A DNA stretch of 64,000 bases from Phycisphaerales bacterium (GTDB lineage: Bacteria > Planctomycetota > Phycisphaerae > Phycisphaerales > UBA5793), in contig JADZAS010000037.1 of NCBI GenBank assembly GCA_020852515.1, positions 62,001 through 126,000 on the forward strand, in the 5' to 3' direction. Under the pieces are notes generated by a model that was not told the DNA's origin, did not search any database, and saw nothing but the letters and a program-made list of their open reading frames with translations. A program made the position numbers and the translations under genes. This document shows positions 41,986 to 50,931 of this stretch, piece by piece (the first letter of the stretch is position 1; each line of letters opens with the position of its first letter).

Positions 41986-42975
41986 TCACGACGGCGCGAT
42001 TGATGCGGCGGATGTGAAGAACCCGGCGAGATATTCGGGCACGCGCTGGTCGAGCCAGAAGCGCGGCGCCCAAGGCCAGCGGCCGCCGATGAACCCCATG
42101 TGCCCTCCGCTGCGCATCAACTCAAGCGTCACCTTGTCGGACATCTCACCCGGCTCGGGAATCACATGGGTCGGCACGAGCGGATCATTGCGCGCGTGAA
42201 GCAGCAGCGTCGGGACGTTGACGTGCCGCAGCAGCACATCCGTGCGCGTGCGGGCGTAGTAGTCCTCCGCATCCTTAAACCCGTTGAGCGGCGCGCTGAC
42301 GCATCGGTCAAAGACCGAGAAGGTTCGGATGCGGCGCAGTGCCCCGCGATCGAGCGGCAGGCCGAGGTCCATCAACTGCAGTTTCCGCAGAATGTCGCGG
42401 CGGAGGCTGCGCAGCAGGTACCACTGGTATACGCGCGACAGGCCGCGCCCGATCCGCCCGGCCACGACGCCGAGGTGAAATGGCGCCGACACCCCCACGG
42501 CCGCGACCACCGGAAGCGAATCGCCGCGCTGACCGCTCTCGCCGAGCCACTTCAGGCATATGTTTGCGCCGACGGAATACCCCACCGTCGCGATCGGCGT
42601 GTGCGGTTCGCGCTGACGCAGGTGATGCACGAGGTAGTGCAGATCGCTCGTCATGCCACAGTGGTAACTGTGCGGAAAGCGGTTCGGCTCGCCGCGTCCG
42701 CGGTAGTTCAGCAGCACGCCGCGCCATCCGCGCCGCTCGCACTGTCGCAGCAGACGCCGGACGTAGGAGGATTTCATGTCCCCTTGCAGGCCGGGGAGAA
42801 TGACCACGATCGGCCCGGCGCGCCCCACCCAGTCCAGCCGGACGAAGTCGCCATCGGGCAGATCGAGGCGCTCGCAGCGCGCGTCAAGGCGGACACGGCC
42901 AGCGAGCAGCGGCCAGATCGTCTGTCCGTGCCCGCCGGGCAGCCACCAAGTGCCCCTGAAGGCGGCGCGACTCAT
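41986..42975 (-). CDS. YheT-family alpha/beta hydrolase
   Basis: A 329-aa hydrolase with the family's opening (WLPGGHGQTIWPLL), oxyanion region VVILPGLQGDMKSSYVR, RGWRGVLLNYRGRGEPNR, the nucleophile elbow VGYSVGANICLKWLG (Ser), an Asp in LLLHARNDPLVP and a His in SGGHMGFIGG. YheT-like enzymes are esterases of uncertain substrate. ATG 42975 is chosen by comparison with the family start; an upstream TTG at 43074 is possible. Transcribed alone, leftward. Confidence 0.88.
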   Translation of the reverse strand: MSRAAFRGTWWLPGGHGQTIWPLLAGRVRLDARCERLDLPDGDFVRLDWVGRAGPIVVILPGLQGDMKSSYVRRLLRQCERRGWRGVLLNYRGRGEPNRFPHSYHCGMTSDLHYLVHHLRQREPHTPIATVGYSVGANICLKWLGESGQRGDSLPVVAAVGVSAPFHLGVVAGRIGRGLSRVYQWYLLRSLRRDILRKLQLMDLGLPLDRGALRRIRTFSVFDRCVSAPLNGFKDAEDYYARTRTDVLLRHVNVPTLLLHARNDPLVPTHVIPEPGEMSDKVTLELMRSGGHMGFIGGRWPWAPRFWLDQRVPEYLAGFFTSAASIAPS

Positions 42976-43075
42976 GGGTGTGAGGTCTCGGCCAGCGAGG
43001 TGAATGACCCGCGCGCGCAGCCAACCGCCCACGGCGTCGGTCTCGCCATTCCACCCGGTGTAGAAGGCCGACAAA

Positions 43076-43437
43076 GGGTGAAGACTCGCGTGAGAAGCAG
43101 GAACATGGCGACGCTCCCAAGGGGCTTGCCGCAGGCAGATCCAAGTGCGGCCGACCCACGCCGCGGAATCATCGGCCCTGCCCCAAGTGCGTGCCGTTCG
43201 AAAGAAAGCGGATTGGCCGAACTGCGCGGTTTATCGGAGTTGATTATCCACATATAGTACCTTTCCAGACCCCTGTGTCAATCACCGCAGGGCGATCGTG
43301 GCGCGCGGGCGTGGCGGTCGGCCTGCGCTGGTGCATGCGGGCCGGCCGGCGGCGACTAAAATCGACCAGAGTATCCACAACGCGATTGACTTGCCGTGCG
43401 CCTCGGCTTCCAGCCGCGGTGTGGAGCGGAGGACTCC
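43076..43437. other. Divergent intergenic region
   Basis: About 360 bases between the YheT-type hydrolase and the rightward efflux operon. AT-rich patches near 43240-43290 and 43365-43400 probably carry promoters. No gene or RNA is recognised. Confidence 0.4.
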
Positions 43438-44595
43438 ATGATCAGAACACTGGCCCGCCGAACCATCTTCGCCGCCCTCGTTGCGGCGGCCGTGCTCGCG
43501 CTGCTCTGGCAGGTCCGATGGCGCGCCGTTCCGGTGGAGGGGTTCGAAGTACAGGCACGTGAACTCATGGTCGAGACGATGGGCACGGGAACGCTCGAGT
43601 CGCGGGTCTCAAGCACCGTCTCCGCGAGGATTCAGGGCCGAATCGTCGAACTGGCCGTCGATCAGGGCGATGCCGTCGAAGCCGGACGGGTACTCGTGCG
43701 TCTGGACGATCTTGACCTCACGCGGCAAATCGACGTGGCCGCAGCCGTCGTCGAAGTAAATCGCGCTGCGCTCAATCGCATCGAGAGCGATCGGCAGCGG
43801 GCTGAGGCGGTGCTCGCTCAGGCCCGGCTGGAGCACCAGCAGGTGATCGACACCTTTGCTCGAGGCGCATCATCGCCAACAGAGCGCGATCGCGTCATCG
43901 AGCGACTTGCCATCGCCGAGGCGGAACTGGCGCGGGCGGATGCAGCGATCGTCGAGGCCCGGGCCGCGCTGGCCGCCTCAGAGCGCTCGCTCGACCTGCA
44001 GCGCGCCCAACTGGACGACACGGTGATTCGCAGCCCGCTTTCGGGCCTGGTCGTTCGGCGTGATCGTGAGGTCGGCGACATCGTTGTGCCGGGATCTTCC
44101 ATTCTCCGCCTGATCGAAACCGGGACGCTCTGGGTGTCGGCGTGGGTGGACGAGACGGCGATGGCGGCGCTGCACGTCGATCAACCGGCGCGGATCGTCT
44201 TCCGCTCCGAGCCGGACCGCGAGTACCGCGGGCACGTGGCGCGACTCGGCCGCGAAGTTGATCCGGAACTGCGCGAGTTCATCGTCGAGGTCGTCGTCGA
44301 CGAGTTGCCCGCCGCCTGGGCGGTCGGCCAGCGCGCCGAGGTCTATATCACGACCGATCGCGCTCCGCAGGCGCTCGCCATTCCGGCGGAATACCTGTTC
44401 GCCCGCGAAGGGGTCGGCGGCGTGTGGGTGAATGAAGAGGGGCGGGCGCAGTGGCGGCTGTGCGAGACCGGTCTGCGCGGTCGCGCGTTCGTCGAGATCA
44501 CGCGCGGCCTCGAAGCCGGGGATGTGGTTCTGCGACCCGCCGATGTCGCGGCCGAACGAATGCTCCGCGCCGGCCGGAAGGTGGCGCTGCAATGA
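43438..44595 (+). CDS. HlyD-family periplasmic adaptor of an ABC exporter
   Basis: A 385-aa membrane-fusion protein. N-terminal anchor helix (TIFAALVAAAVLALLW), a lipoyl-like half (GRIVELAVDQGDAVEAGRVL), a long coiled-coil hairpin (about residues 95-190), the second lipoyl half (VIRSPLSGLVVRRDREVGDIV) and a beta-barrel domain. ATG 43438 follows GGAGCGGAGGACTCC. It is coupled by four bases to the permease gene and forms with it and the ATPase a DevBCA/MacAB-like tripartite exporter; an outer-membrane channel gene is not in the window. Substrate unknown. Confidence 0.9.
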   Translation: MIRTLARRTIFAALVAAAVLALLWQVRWRAVPVEGFEVQARELMVETMGTGTLESRVSSTVSARIQGRIVELAVDQGDAVEAGRVLVRLDDLDLTRQIDVAAAVVEVNRAALNRIESDRQRAEAVLAQARLEHQQVIDTFARGASSPTERDRVIERLAIAEAELARADAAIVEARAALAASERSLDLQRAQLDDTVIRSPLSGLVVRRDREVGDIVVPGSSILRLIETGTLWVSAWVDETAMAALHVDQPARIVFRSEPDREYRGHVARLGREVDPELREFIVEVVVDELPAAWAVGQRAEVYITTDRAPQALAIPAEYLFAREGVGGVWVNEEGRAQWRLCETGLRGRAFVEITRGLEAGDVVLRPADVAAERMLRAGRKVALQ

Positions 44596-45803
44596 ACCTG
44601 GCTCTGCGCGACGTGCGGCACAATCTCGGGCGCTTCGGCCTCACCGCCGTGGGCATCGGCCTGCTGCTCATGATCGTCATGGGCATGGGCGGCATCTACC
44701 AGGGCATCGTCGAGGATGCCACGCTTCTCGTGGATGAACTCGACGCCGATCTCTGGCTCGTTCAGGCGGAGACCCGCGGCCCCTTTGCAGAAGTCTCGCG
44801 CCTGTCACCCAGCCTCGAGGACCGGGCGCTGGCGGTGCCCGGCGTGGAGAACGCGCGCCGATTCGCCACGCACACGATTCAACGTACGCACCGGGGGCGT
44901 CCGATGCGAATGGTGATCGTCGGCTTGGCGTGGCCTCAGGACCGCGGAGGGTGGATTCCCCTCATCGCCGGCCGGCCGCTGGCGCAGGGGCGCTTCGAGT
45001 TCATTGCCGATGAGTCACTGGGCATCGCCGTTGGCGAGCAACTGCAACTCGGGCGCGACGTCTTCACGGCGGTGGGAATCACCAGGCACATGGTCGGAAC
45101 CGGCGGCGACGGCCTGGCGTTCTTCACGGTCCGCGACGCACAGTCGATTCAGTTCGACCTTTCGCCCGAGGCCGTGCGCTTCGAACGCGAATCGCGCCGC
45201 GCGCGGGCCCACGACCTCGACCTGGCGCTGACACAGCCGGCGCTGCTCGATCGCGCCCGCCAGCCCGCGTCGACATTGCCCGCCATTGCCCCACCCATGG
45301 TGAGCGCGGTCCTCGTCGATCTGGCGCCCGGAGCGGATGGCAACGTCGTCCGCGCCACTTTCGAAGGCTGGCCCGATGTCTCAACCTACACCGGCGATGA
45401 GCAGCGTTCCCTCCTGCTCGAAGGGCCGGTGGACCGGGCCCGGCGGCAGATCGGGCTCTTTCGCGCCTTGCTCGTGCTCATCTCCGCTCTGGTCATGGCC
45501 CTGATCCTCTACACGCTGACCTTGGACAAGATCCACGATATCGCCATGCTCAAACTCATCGGCGCCCGCGATCGCATCATCCTCGGCCTTGTGCTCCAGG
45601 AGGCTTTCCTGCTCGGCGCGATCGGATACGTGATCGCGTACTTCGTGGGGATGCAGGTGTATCCCTTCTTCCCGCGCCGCGTCATCATCACCGGAGAGAT
45701 GCTCGCCTGGCTCGCCGCGGCAGTCGCCGTACTCTGCCTCGCCGGAAGCGTGCTGGGCATCTGGAAGGCCATGCGCGTCCAGCCCAACGAGGTGCTCTCA
45801 TGA
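44592..45803 (+). CDS. ABC exporter permease (FtsX/MacB/DevC-like)
   Basis: A 403-aa permease with one N-terminal helix (FGLTAVGIGLLLMIVMGMGG), a large periplasmic MacB-PCD-like domain (about residues 45-270) and three C-terminal helices (LFRALLVLISALVMALILYT and the two after), ending in the typical MRVQPNEVLS. Overlaps both neighbours by four bases, so all three subunits are made together. Confidence 0.9.
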   Translation: MNLALRDVRHNLGRFGLTAVGIGLLLMIVMGMGGIYQGIVEDATLLVDELDADLWLVQAETRGPFAEVSRLSPSLEDRALAVPGVENARRFATHTIQRTHRGRPMRMVIVGLAWPQDRGGWIPLIAGRPLAQGRFEFIADESLGIAVGEQLQLGRDVFTAVGITRHMVGTGGDGLAFFTVRDAQSIQFDLSPEAVRFERESRRARAHDLDLALTQPALLDRARQPASTLPAIAPPMVSAVLVDLAPGADGNVVRATFEGWPDVSTYTGDEQRSLLLEGPVDRARRQIGLFRALLVLISALVMALILYTLTLDKIHDIAMLKLIGARDRIILGLVLQEAFLLGAIGYVIAYFVGMQVYPFFPRRVIITGEMLAWLAAAVAVLCLAGSVLGIWKAMRVQPNEVLS

Positions 45804-46534
45804 GCGCGCCCGCCTCCTCGCCTTCTCCAGCGATCGAAACCCGCCGGCTCACGAAGATCTACGGAAGCGGCAACACCGAGGTGACAGCCCTGCGCGACGT
45901 GACCTTCACGCTCAACCGCGGCGAGGTCGTGGCGCTGCTGGGCCCGAGCGGCTCGGGCAAGTCCACGTTGCTGGGCATCGTCGGACTGATCAATGCGCCG
46001 ACGCGGGGCGAAGTCATCCTCGACGGCACGCCGGTCTACCGCGATTCGCGCGTGCTCGTGGACGTGCGCCGCTACCGCCGCGAGCGCATCGGCTTTGTCT
46101 TCCAGAAGTCCAACCTGATACCCTTCCTCTCGGCGCGCGAGAACGTGCAGGTCGCGCTGGAGATCGCGGGCGTCAGAGGCAGCGCGGCCCGCCGCCGCGC
46201 CATGGAACTGCTCGAAACGCTCGGCCTGGCCGACCGCGCGCATCACCTGCCCAGGGCGCTCTCCGGCGGCCAGCAGCAGCGCATCGCCATCGCCCGTGCC
46301 CTGGCCAACCGACCCAGCCTCATGCTCGCCGACGAACCCACCGCCGCGCTCGACGGTGAGCGCGGCAGGCAGGTCATGCAACTCTTCCGCGATCTCGGCC
46401 ACCAACACGGCGCGGGCGTCCTCGTCGTCACCCACGACCATCGCGCGCTCGATGTCTTTGATCGCGTCCTGGAGATGGAGGATGGCGCACTCCGCGCCCA
46501 GCCGGAGATCGCCGCGCCGATCGCCCCACACTGA
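45800..46534 (+). CDS. ABC transporter ATP-binding protein (DevA/MacB-type)
   Basis: A 244-aa ATPase with Walker A GPSGSGKST, signature LSGGQQQRIAIARAL, Walker B LMLADEPTAALDG and the switch His in VVTHDHRALD. The insertion ERIGFVFQKSNLIPFLSARE is typical of LolD/DevA-type exporters working with an HlyD adaptor. Last gene of the operon. Confidence 0.93.
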   Translation: MSAPASSPSPAIETRRLTKIYGSGNTEVTALRDVTFTLNRGEVVALLGPSGSGKSTLLGIVGLINAPTRGEVILDGTPVYRDSRVLVDVRRYRRERIGFVFQKSNLIPFLSARENVQVALEIAGVRGSAARRRAMELLETLGLADRAHHLPRALSGGQQQRIAIARALANRPSLMLADEPTAALDGERGRQVMQLFRDLGHQHGAGVLVVTHDHRALDVFDRVLEMEDGALRAQPEIAAPIAPH

Positions 46535-47349
46535 AAGGCCGCACAGCTGCGTGGCTACTGCCTGCGCCCGCTTCGAACCGCCCCTGAATGTAGCTTCCGC
46601 GTACACCCAACCTGGCAACCCGGACTTCGCGCGCAGGTATTTCCGTGTTCGCCTCGGGGTCCGATCCGAACCCTGCTGTTAAATAACTCGGTTGTCAACC
46701 AGAGAGGGTGAGAGTTTGAGAGGGTTGGGGTCGATTGACGATCCGAACCCCCGGGGTTTGGATCGGGGTGCCGATCGGGCGTTTCGGAAAAGAGAGCGCG
46801 GGCTTCGCGGCGCCAGCGGCGCAAGTCTTTGGAATCACGCCACTTTGCGCGACCTGTGCGGCAGGTGGCCGCTGAGCCCGATCTGTCAACAAGAACGCCG
46901 CCGAAAACTCGCGGCGGCGTCGTGAACTCCCCGATCCGAACGGTTTCGAACCGTTGGCTAATCGGGAACCGGGCATGATAGCGCTCGCGCGGCGTTAACC
47001 AAGCGGGTCGAGCCGCATTGGCGCGGCAAAAAACGCGGGTGGCGGAGAGTCACCGGAAGTGGCCGCGCCGCTCGGAAGGCGGCGACCGCCGTTCGCCAGC
47101 CGCCTCCTCTGCGGGGATCAGCGGCTGCGCCTCGCGCTCGCGCGCTGCAAACCGGACACCACGTCCGAACTCGGCGCGGGCGGGTTAACCGCGCGCGAGC
47201 GTTGTGGAGAGCCTGGAGACCCATGGCGGCCGGCGTTGGAGCGGCATAGGGCTCCCTTCGATAGAAACCCAAACGGATGCCGTCTTCCGGCTATACTCCA
47301 CAGGAAGTGTTCGACGATACACTGTGTTGCAGATGATGTTGGAGGCACG
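46535..47349. other. Noncoding region with repeats, left border of the accessory island
   Basis: About 815 bases without a convincing gene. Three copies of CGATCCGAAC lie at 46662-46671, 46739-46748 and 46932-46941. The middle copy begins a near-perfect dyad, GATCCGAACCCC (46740-46751) and GGGGTTTGGATC (46753-46764), with one G-T pair. TATACT near 47291 may be the -10 box of the methylase gene, which has the ribosome site GGAGG before its ATG. Confidence 0.55.
46895..46955 (-). other. T-arm-like hairpin followed by a leftward terminator (possible tRNA remnant)
   Basis: On the minus strand, AACGG-TTCGAAA-CCGTT (46939-46955) has T-arm geometry and is followed, after about 18 bases, by a 9-bp stem hairpin (46895-46903 with 46912-46920) and TCTTGTTG. 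The layout copies that at 39095-39162. No complete tRNA can be folded, so it is either a 3' remnant of a tRNA gene or a chance hairpin. Confidence 0.35.
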
Positions 47350-49341
47350 ATGGCGAAGCGAAACCACCTGAACGGCGACTCCGCCCTGCTAATTCCCGAA
47401 CTGAAGACCCCCAAGGAAGCGTTCCGGGATCTGCGGAACTATCTCGCGGGGCAGCATGTTGGCGCCACGCGCGATGACTCGCTGTTGGAAGAACTGCTCA
47501 AATGTCTGTTCTGCAAGCTCTATGCGGAGATGGGGCGGACGGGCGAACTGCTGGCGGACCTCGAACCGTTCACGCTCGCGAAGCAAGTTCGCGGGATCTT
47601 CGCCAAGGTTCGGAAGGACTTCCCCGACCTGTATACTAAGGACACTGAGATCCTGCTGGCGCCTGATGCCATTGCTGAAGTGATGCGACAGTGCGCGTTC
47701 TCGTTGGTCGACGCGTCGACTGATCCGATCGGCGATGCTTTCGAGGTGTTCGTCGGTAGCGAATCGAGGGGTCGCGCCGGCCAGTTCTTCACTCCACGGC
47801 CCGTGACTGACCTGCTGGTGGAAGCGGTAGATCCCAAGCCAGGCGAAACCATCATCGATCCCGCATGCGGCGCCGGCGGGTTTCTCACTTCAGCGGCGCG
47901 CCATTTTCTCGACAAGGGCGTGAAGCCGAGCGAGCTGGGAGCCTTGGTCTCCAACCACTTGTACGGCATCGATAAGGACGAGTACCTCACGAAGTTGGCG
48001 AGGCTCCATGTCGCTCTGCTAACCACGGGACACCCGAGGATTCATTGCGCGGACAGCGTCTCGCTGCAGAATGGAAGCGCACATTTTCGGAGCGAACTTC
48101 CCGCTGAGGGATTCGATGTGCTGCTGACGAATCCGCCATTCGGAGTCCGCATCGTTGCCGCCCGACCTGACGTCCTTCGGACCTTCAGTTTGGCTCGCAA
48201 ATGGCGACGTGATCCGGAGACGAACCGGTGGGTACCGACGGGCGAGCTTCAGTCGCAGGTACCGCCGCAGGTGCTATTCTTGGAACGAAGCCTGTCACTG
48301 CTCAAGGAAGGCGGCCGGCTCGGCATGGTGTTGCCTGAGAGCATCCTGTCAAACAAGTCCTATCGCCATGTCATGGAGTTTCTGTCGGATGCCGCAGAGG
48401 TCGAAGCGGTGATTGGCATGCCGGACGCTCTGTTCAAGACGTCTGGCAAGGGGGGTACCCATACAAAAACGTGCTTGCTCGTCGCCACCAAGCGGACGGA
48501 GCGGGTGAAGCGGAAGCCTTCGATCTTCATGGCTGAGGCGAAGTGGTGTGGGCACGACTCGCGCGCCCGCGTCATTCCACATAATGATCTGCCGAAAATC
48601 GCGGCCAACCTGAAGGCGTACCGGGCGAAGAGGAATCTTCCTGCATCCACGCTCGGCTTCCTGGTTGACAGGGAGAACATCGTGGACAATGTGCTGTGTC
48701 CGCGGTACTACGACCCACAGATCGTCATCGAACTGGCTTCCTTAGAACGCACGCACGATCTAGTGCGATTTGGCGATCTCGTCAAACGCGGGGTACTGTC
48801 CATTGCCACCGGCGACGAACTTGGCAAACTCGCTTATGGCACGGGCGACATTCCGTTTATCCGCACATCGGATATCAGCAATTGGGAGATCAAGGCCGAT
48901 CCCAAGCACGGAGTGGATCGGAGGACGTTTGAGCGGATTAGGAGCAAACAGGATGTCCGGGCCTATGACCTACTTATGGTGAAGGATGGCACCTACCTGG
49001 TCGGCACCTGCGCCATCGTGACGCCGAATGATCGAGAGTTGATCTACCAGAGCCATATTTACAAGATCCGGGTGAACGATAATGAAGGCCTCGTCGACCC
49101 CTTTTTGTTGCTGGCCATCCTGAGCTCCCCCGTCGTTCAGCGCCAGATCCGTTCAAAGCAGTTCACCCAGGACATCATCGACAGTCTCGGTGACCGGATT
49201 CACGAGCTGGTTCTGCCGATACCCAAAGACGCGAAGACGCGGGAAAGCGTGACCGAGATGGTCAAGACCGCGTCACGAAAGCGTGTTGAAGCACGGGAAC
49301 TTGCCCGCGATGCTCGACTCGCGGTGGCCGGCGCCGGGTAA
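47350..49341 (+). CDS. N6-adenine DNA methyltransferase fused to a type I specificity domain
   Basis: A 663-aa protein from ATG 47350 (GGAGG upstream). Residues 1-110 are an HsdM-like helical N-terminus. The methylase core has motif I DPACGAGGF (about residue 170) and the catalytic motif NPPFG (about 260), i.e. the gamma-class N6-adenine type of HsdM. From about residue 465 there is a single target-recognition domain of the HsdS kind (LVRFGDLVKRGVLSIATGDE, IPFIRTSDISNWEIKAD, DLLMVKDGTYLVGTC, LLLAILSSPVVQRQI) ending in a helical spacer. Such M-S fusions act alone or as part of larger anti-phage systems, marking self DNA. No HsdR is present; the convergent HNH gene or the helicase operon are possible effectors. 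Confidence 0.88.
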   Translation: MAKRNHLNGDSALLIPELKTPKEAFRDLRNYLAGQHVGATRDDSLLEELLKCLFCKLYAEMGRTGELLADLEPFTLAKQVRGIFAKVRKDFPDLYTKDTEILLAPDAIAEVMRQCAFSLVDASTDPIGDAFEVFVGSESRGRAGQFFTPRPVTDLLVEAVDPKPGETIIDPACGAGGFLTSAARHFLDKGVKPSELGALVSNHLYGIDKDEYLTKLARLHVALLTTGHPRIHCADSVSLQNGSAHFRSELPAEGFDVLLTNPPFGVRIVAARPDVLRTFSLARKWRRDPETNRWVPTGELQSQVPPQVLFLERSLSLLKEGGRLGMVLPESILSNKSYRHVMEFLSDAAEVEAVIGMPDALFKTSGKGGTHTKTCLLVATKRTERVKRKPSIFMAEAKWCGHDSRARVIPHNDLPKIAANLKAYRAKRNLPASTLGFLVDRENIVDNVLCPRYYDPQIVIELASLERTHDLVRFGDLVKRGVLSIATGDELGKLAYGTGDIPFIRTSDISNWEIKADPKHGVDRRTFERIRSKQDVRAYDLLMVKDGTYLVGTCAIVTPNDRELIYQSHIYKIRVNDNEGLVDPFLLLAILSSPVVQRQIRSKQFTQDIIDSLGDRIHELVLPIPKDAKTRESVTEMVKTASRKRVEARELARDARLAVAGAG

Positions 49342-50421
49342 TCAGGCCCAGCCTCGTGCCTCGTAGTTGGTCGCAACCCGCCGGAGTAAATTGCGAACCT
49401 CGGCGAGCCCCAGGCTGCCTTGGATGCGATTCCCATCCGCTGACACCCAGCTAATGTTTTCCGGTGAGTGGCCAGACGCGGTCGCATTCGGATCGTCGAG
49501 CTTAAGGGGGTTCAGATGACCGACCTGAAAGTCGGACTTGCCATGAGACGGGTTCATAAGCTTGTCGTGGAACTCTGCAAACGACATGGGGTCGAGCGTG
49601 ATCGGACACCGGAACGGAGCGAGGTCCGGTGCCAGCACACCCTGAGCTTGTAGCATTTCGCGAGACCGTTGCGGGAACCCGTCAAACATGCACAACTGCT
49701 GGACCAACGTGTATTCTATGGCCATACACGTCTTTCTGGCAGCAAAGTGGACAGAACGAGGATGAACCTCCCACCTCTTTTCCCGATTCGTCTTGTGGTC
49801 ACCAGTCAACACACGATCCGTCAGGTAGGTCTTGACCTTGATCTTGTCCTCCAGTACCTTGCGGAAGAACGGAGCGTCCGGACTGGTCGCCGGGTCCGTC
49901 AGGTACTTCCTGAGCTTCATCGTGCGCAGCATCGTTGAGGTTGACACCCACTTCAGGTTGCCCCGGCGGTGAATGCGAGTACCGTCCGTTGGACGATCCT
50001 GATAGTCGAGCGGTACCTCGTAAGGCAGCAGTGAACGGTCAATGCAGAGCCGCATGAGCTCGCCGTTCTCGGGCAAATCGAGCCAGCCAGCCCCGAGATC
50101 CGCCAGCAGATCACGCGCGATGGTGACGCACTCCTCGAACGTGCATTGACGCGGATCACCAGTGAGCTGTTCGTACCAACGAGAACGGAACTTGGTGGTC
50201 TCAATCGCAGGGACCTTTACCAACTCGATCAGGAACACGTGGCGCAGGATCGCGCTGGCCAGCTTCGGATAGTGTCCCTGAAGCTTCTGCTTCAAGGGCG
50301 GCATAAGCGCTGCGATCTCGGGGTGTGCCTCGACGAGAGGCCACACCTTGCGGACCAGCGCGGGCATGCTGAATCTGTCCGCCTCCAGGATGGTTTCAAT
50401 CTCGTGCTGAATCACGGGCAT
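49342..50421 (-). CDS. HNH endonuclease-like protein
   Basis: A 359-aa protein (from ATG 50421; longer starts up to 50694 are possible). Most of the N-terminal part is helical and unrecognised (LVRKVWPLVEAHPEIAALMP, FEECVTIARDLLADLG). The C-terminal 80 residues form an HNH-type nuclease domain: FRCPITLDPMSFAEFHDKL, then DFQVGHLNPLKLDD, then SPENISWVSADGNRIQG, giving H, N and N-type residues. It is convergent with the methylase and ends one base after it, so the pair may be a restriction-modification-like unit. The site specificity would come from the methylase partner or from its own N-terminal part. No strong ribosome site decides the start. Confidence 0.72.
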   Translation of the reverse strand: MPVIQHEIETILEADRFSMPALVRKVWPLVEAHPEIAALMPPLKQKLQGHYPKLASAILRHVFLIELVKVPAIETTKFRSRWYEQLTGDPRQCTFEECVTIARDLLADLGAGWLDLPENGELMRLCIDRSLLPYEVPLDYQDRPTDGTRIHRRGNLKWVSTSTMLRTMKLRKYLTDPATSPDAPFFRKVLEDKIKVKTYLTDRVLTGDHKTNREKRWEVHPRSVHFAARKTCMAIEYTLVQQLCMFDGFPQRSREMLQAQGVLAPDLAPFRCPITLDPMSFAEFHDKLMNPSHGKSDFQVGHLNPLKLDDPNATASGHSPENISWVSADGNRIQGSLGLAEVRNLLRRVATNYEARGWA

Positions 50422-50931
50422 CCATCCCGGCGTGCGCGGTGAAAGCGATCGACAGTGACGGTCGGCAGCAGCGGGTGTCGTGACATCGCCTGAAGCATAT
50501 GTCATCCGAGCATGGCCGGTGGGTCGCCATATCGATGGGAGCCTGCCCGTGGCGTGCCATGACCGCCAGACGTCGCACGAACCGTTGTGAAATCGCCCGC
50601 AGCGGGTGAGACGACGGGTATGACCTCGCAGCGAGCGGAGACAAGGCCGCACATCGGCCCCTTCGCCAAGTCCTTGCAGAACAGTGGCCTGCAAACGCCA
50701 GCGCAGCCGAGGTCTCTAGGCTGCGTCTCCAGCAAACCACAGGGCCGGCTGCGTTTGCAACCGGCCCTTCAATAGAGGGTGGGATAGCCCGGATCGAACG
50801 GGGCTCCGTCGCTCACGCCCGAATTCGCCATGATTGGACGGCCGAGCGGGTCTCTCCAAGGCATCGCCGGCAAGTGTATGTGGCGATTTGGGCGTCATTT
50901 GACGGGGCACGTTGGAATTTCAGGCTCTGCG
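50422..50931. other. Noncoding spacer with a strong hairpin between the HNH gene and the helicase operon
   Basis: About 510 bases with no convincing gene. AGGGCCGG (50741-50748) pairs with CCGGCCCT (50761-50768), and three further inner pairs extend the stem. It may terminate leftward transcription from the helicase operon or the element next to it. Just to its right, AGCCC-GGATCGAACG-GGGCT (50786-50805) looks like an imperfect T-arm. The hairpin next to a T-arm-like sequence repeats the layout seen at 39.1 and 46.9 kb. Confidence 0.45.

Noticed and set aside
46695-46976. 93-aa leftward frame in the noncoding island border
   Set aside because: Low-complexity Ser/Pro/Arg content, overlaps repeats and the hairpin; no ribosome site.
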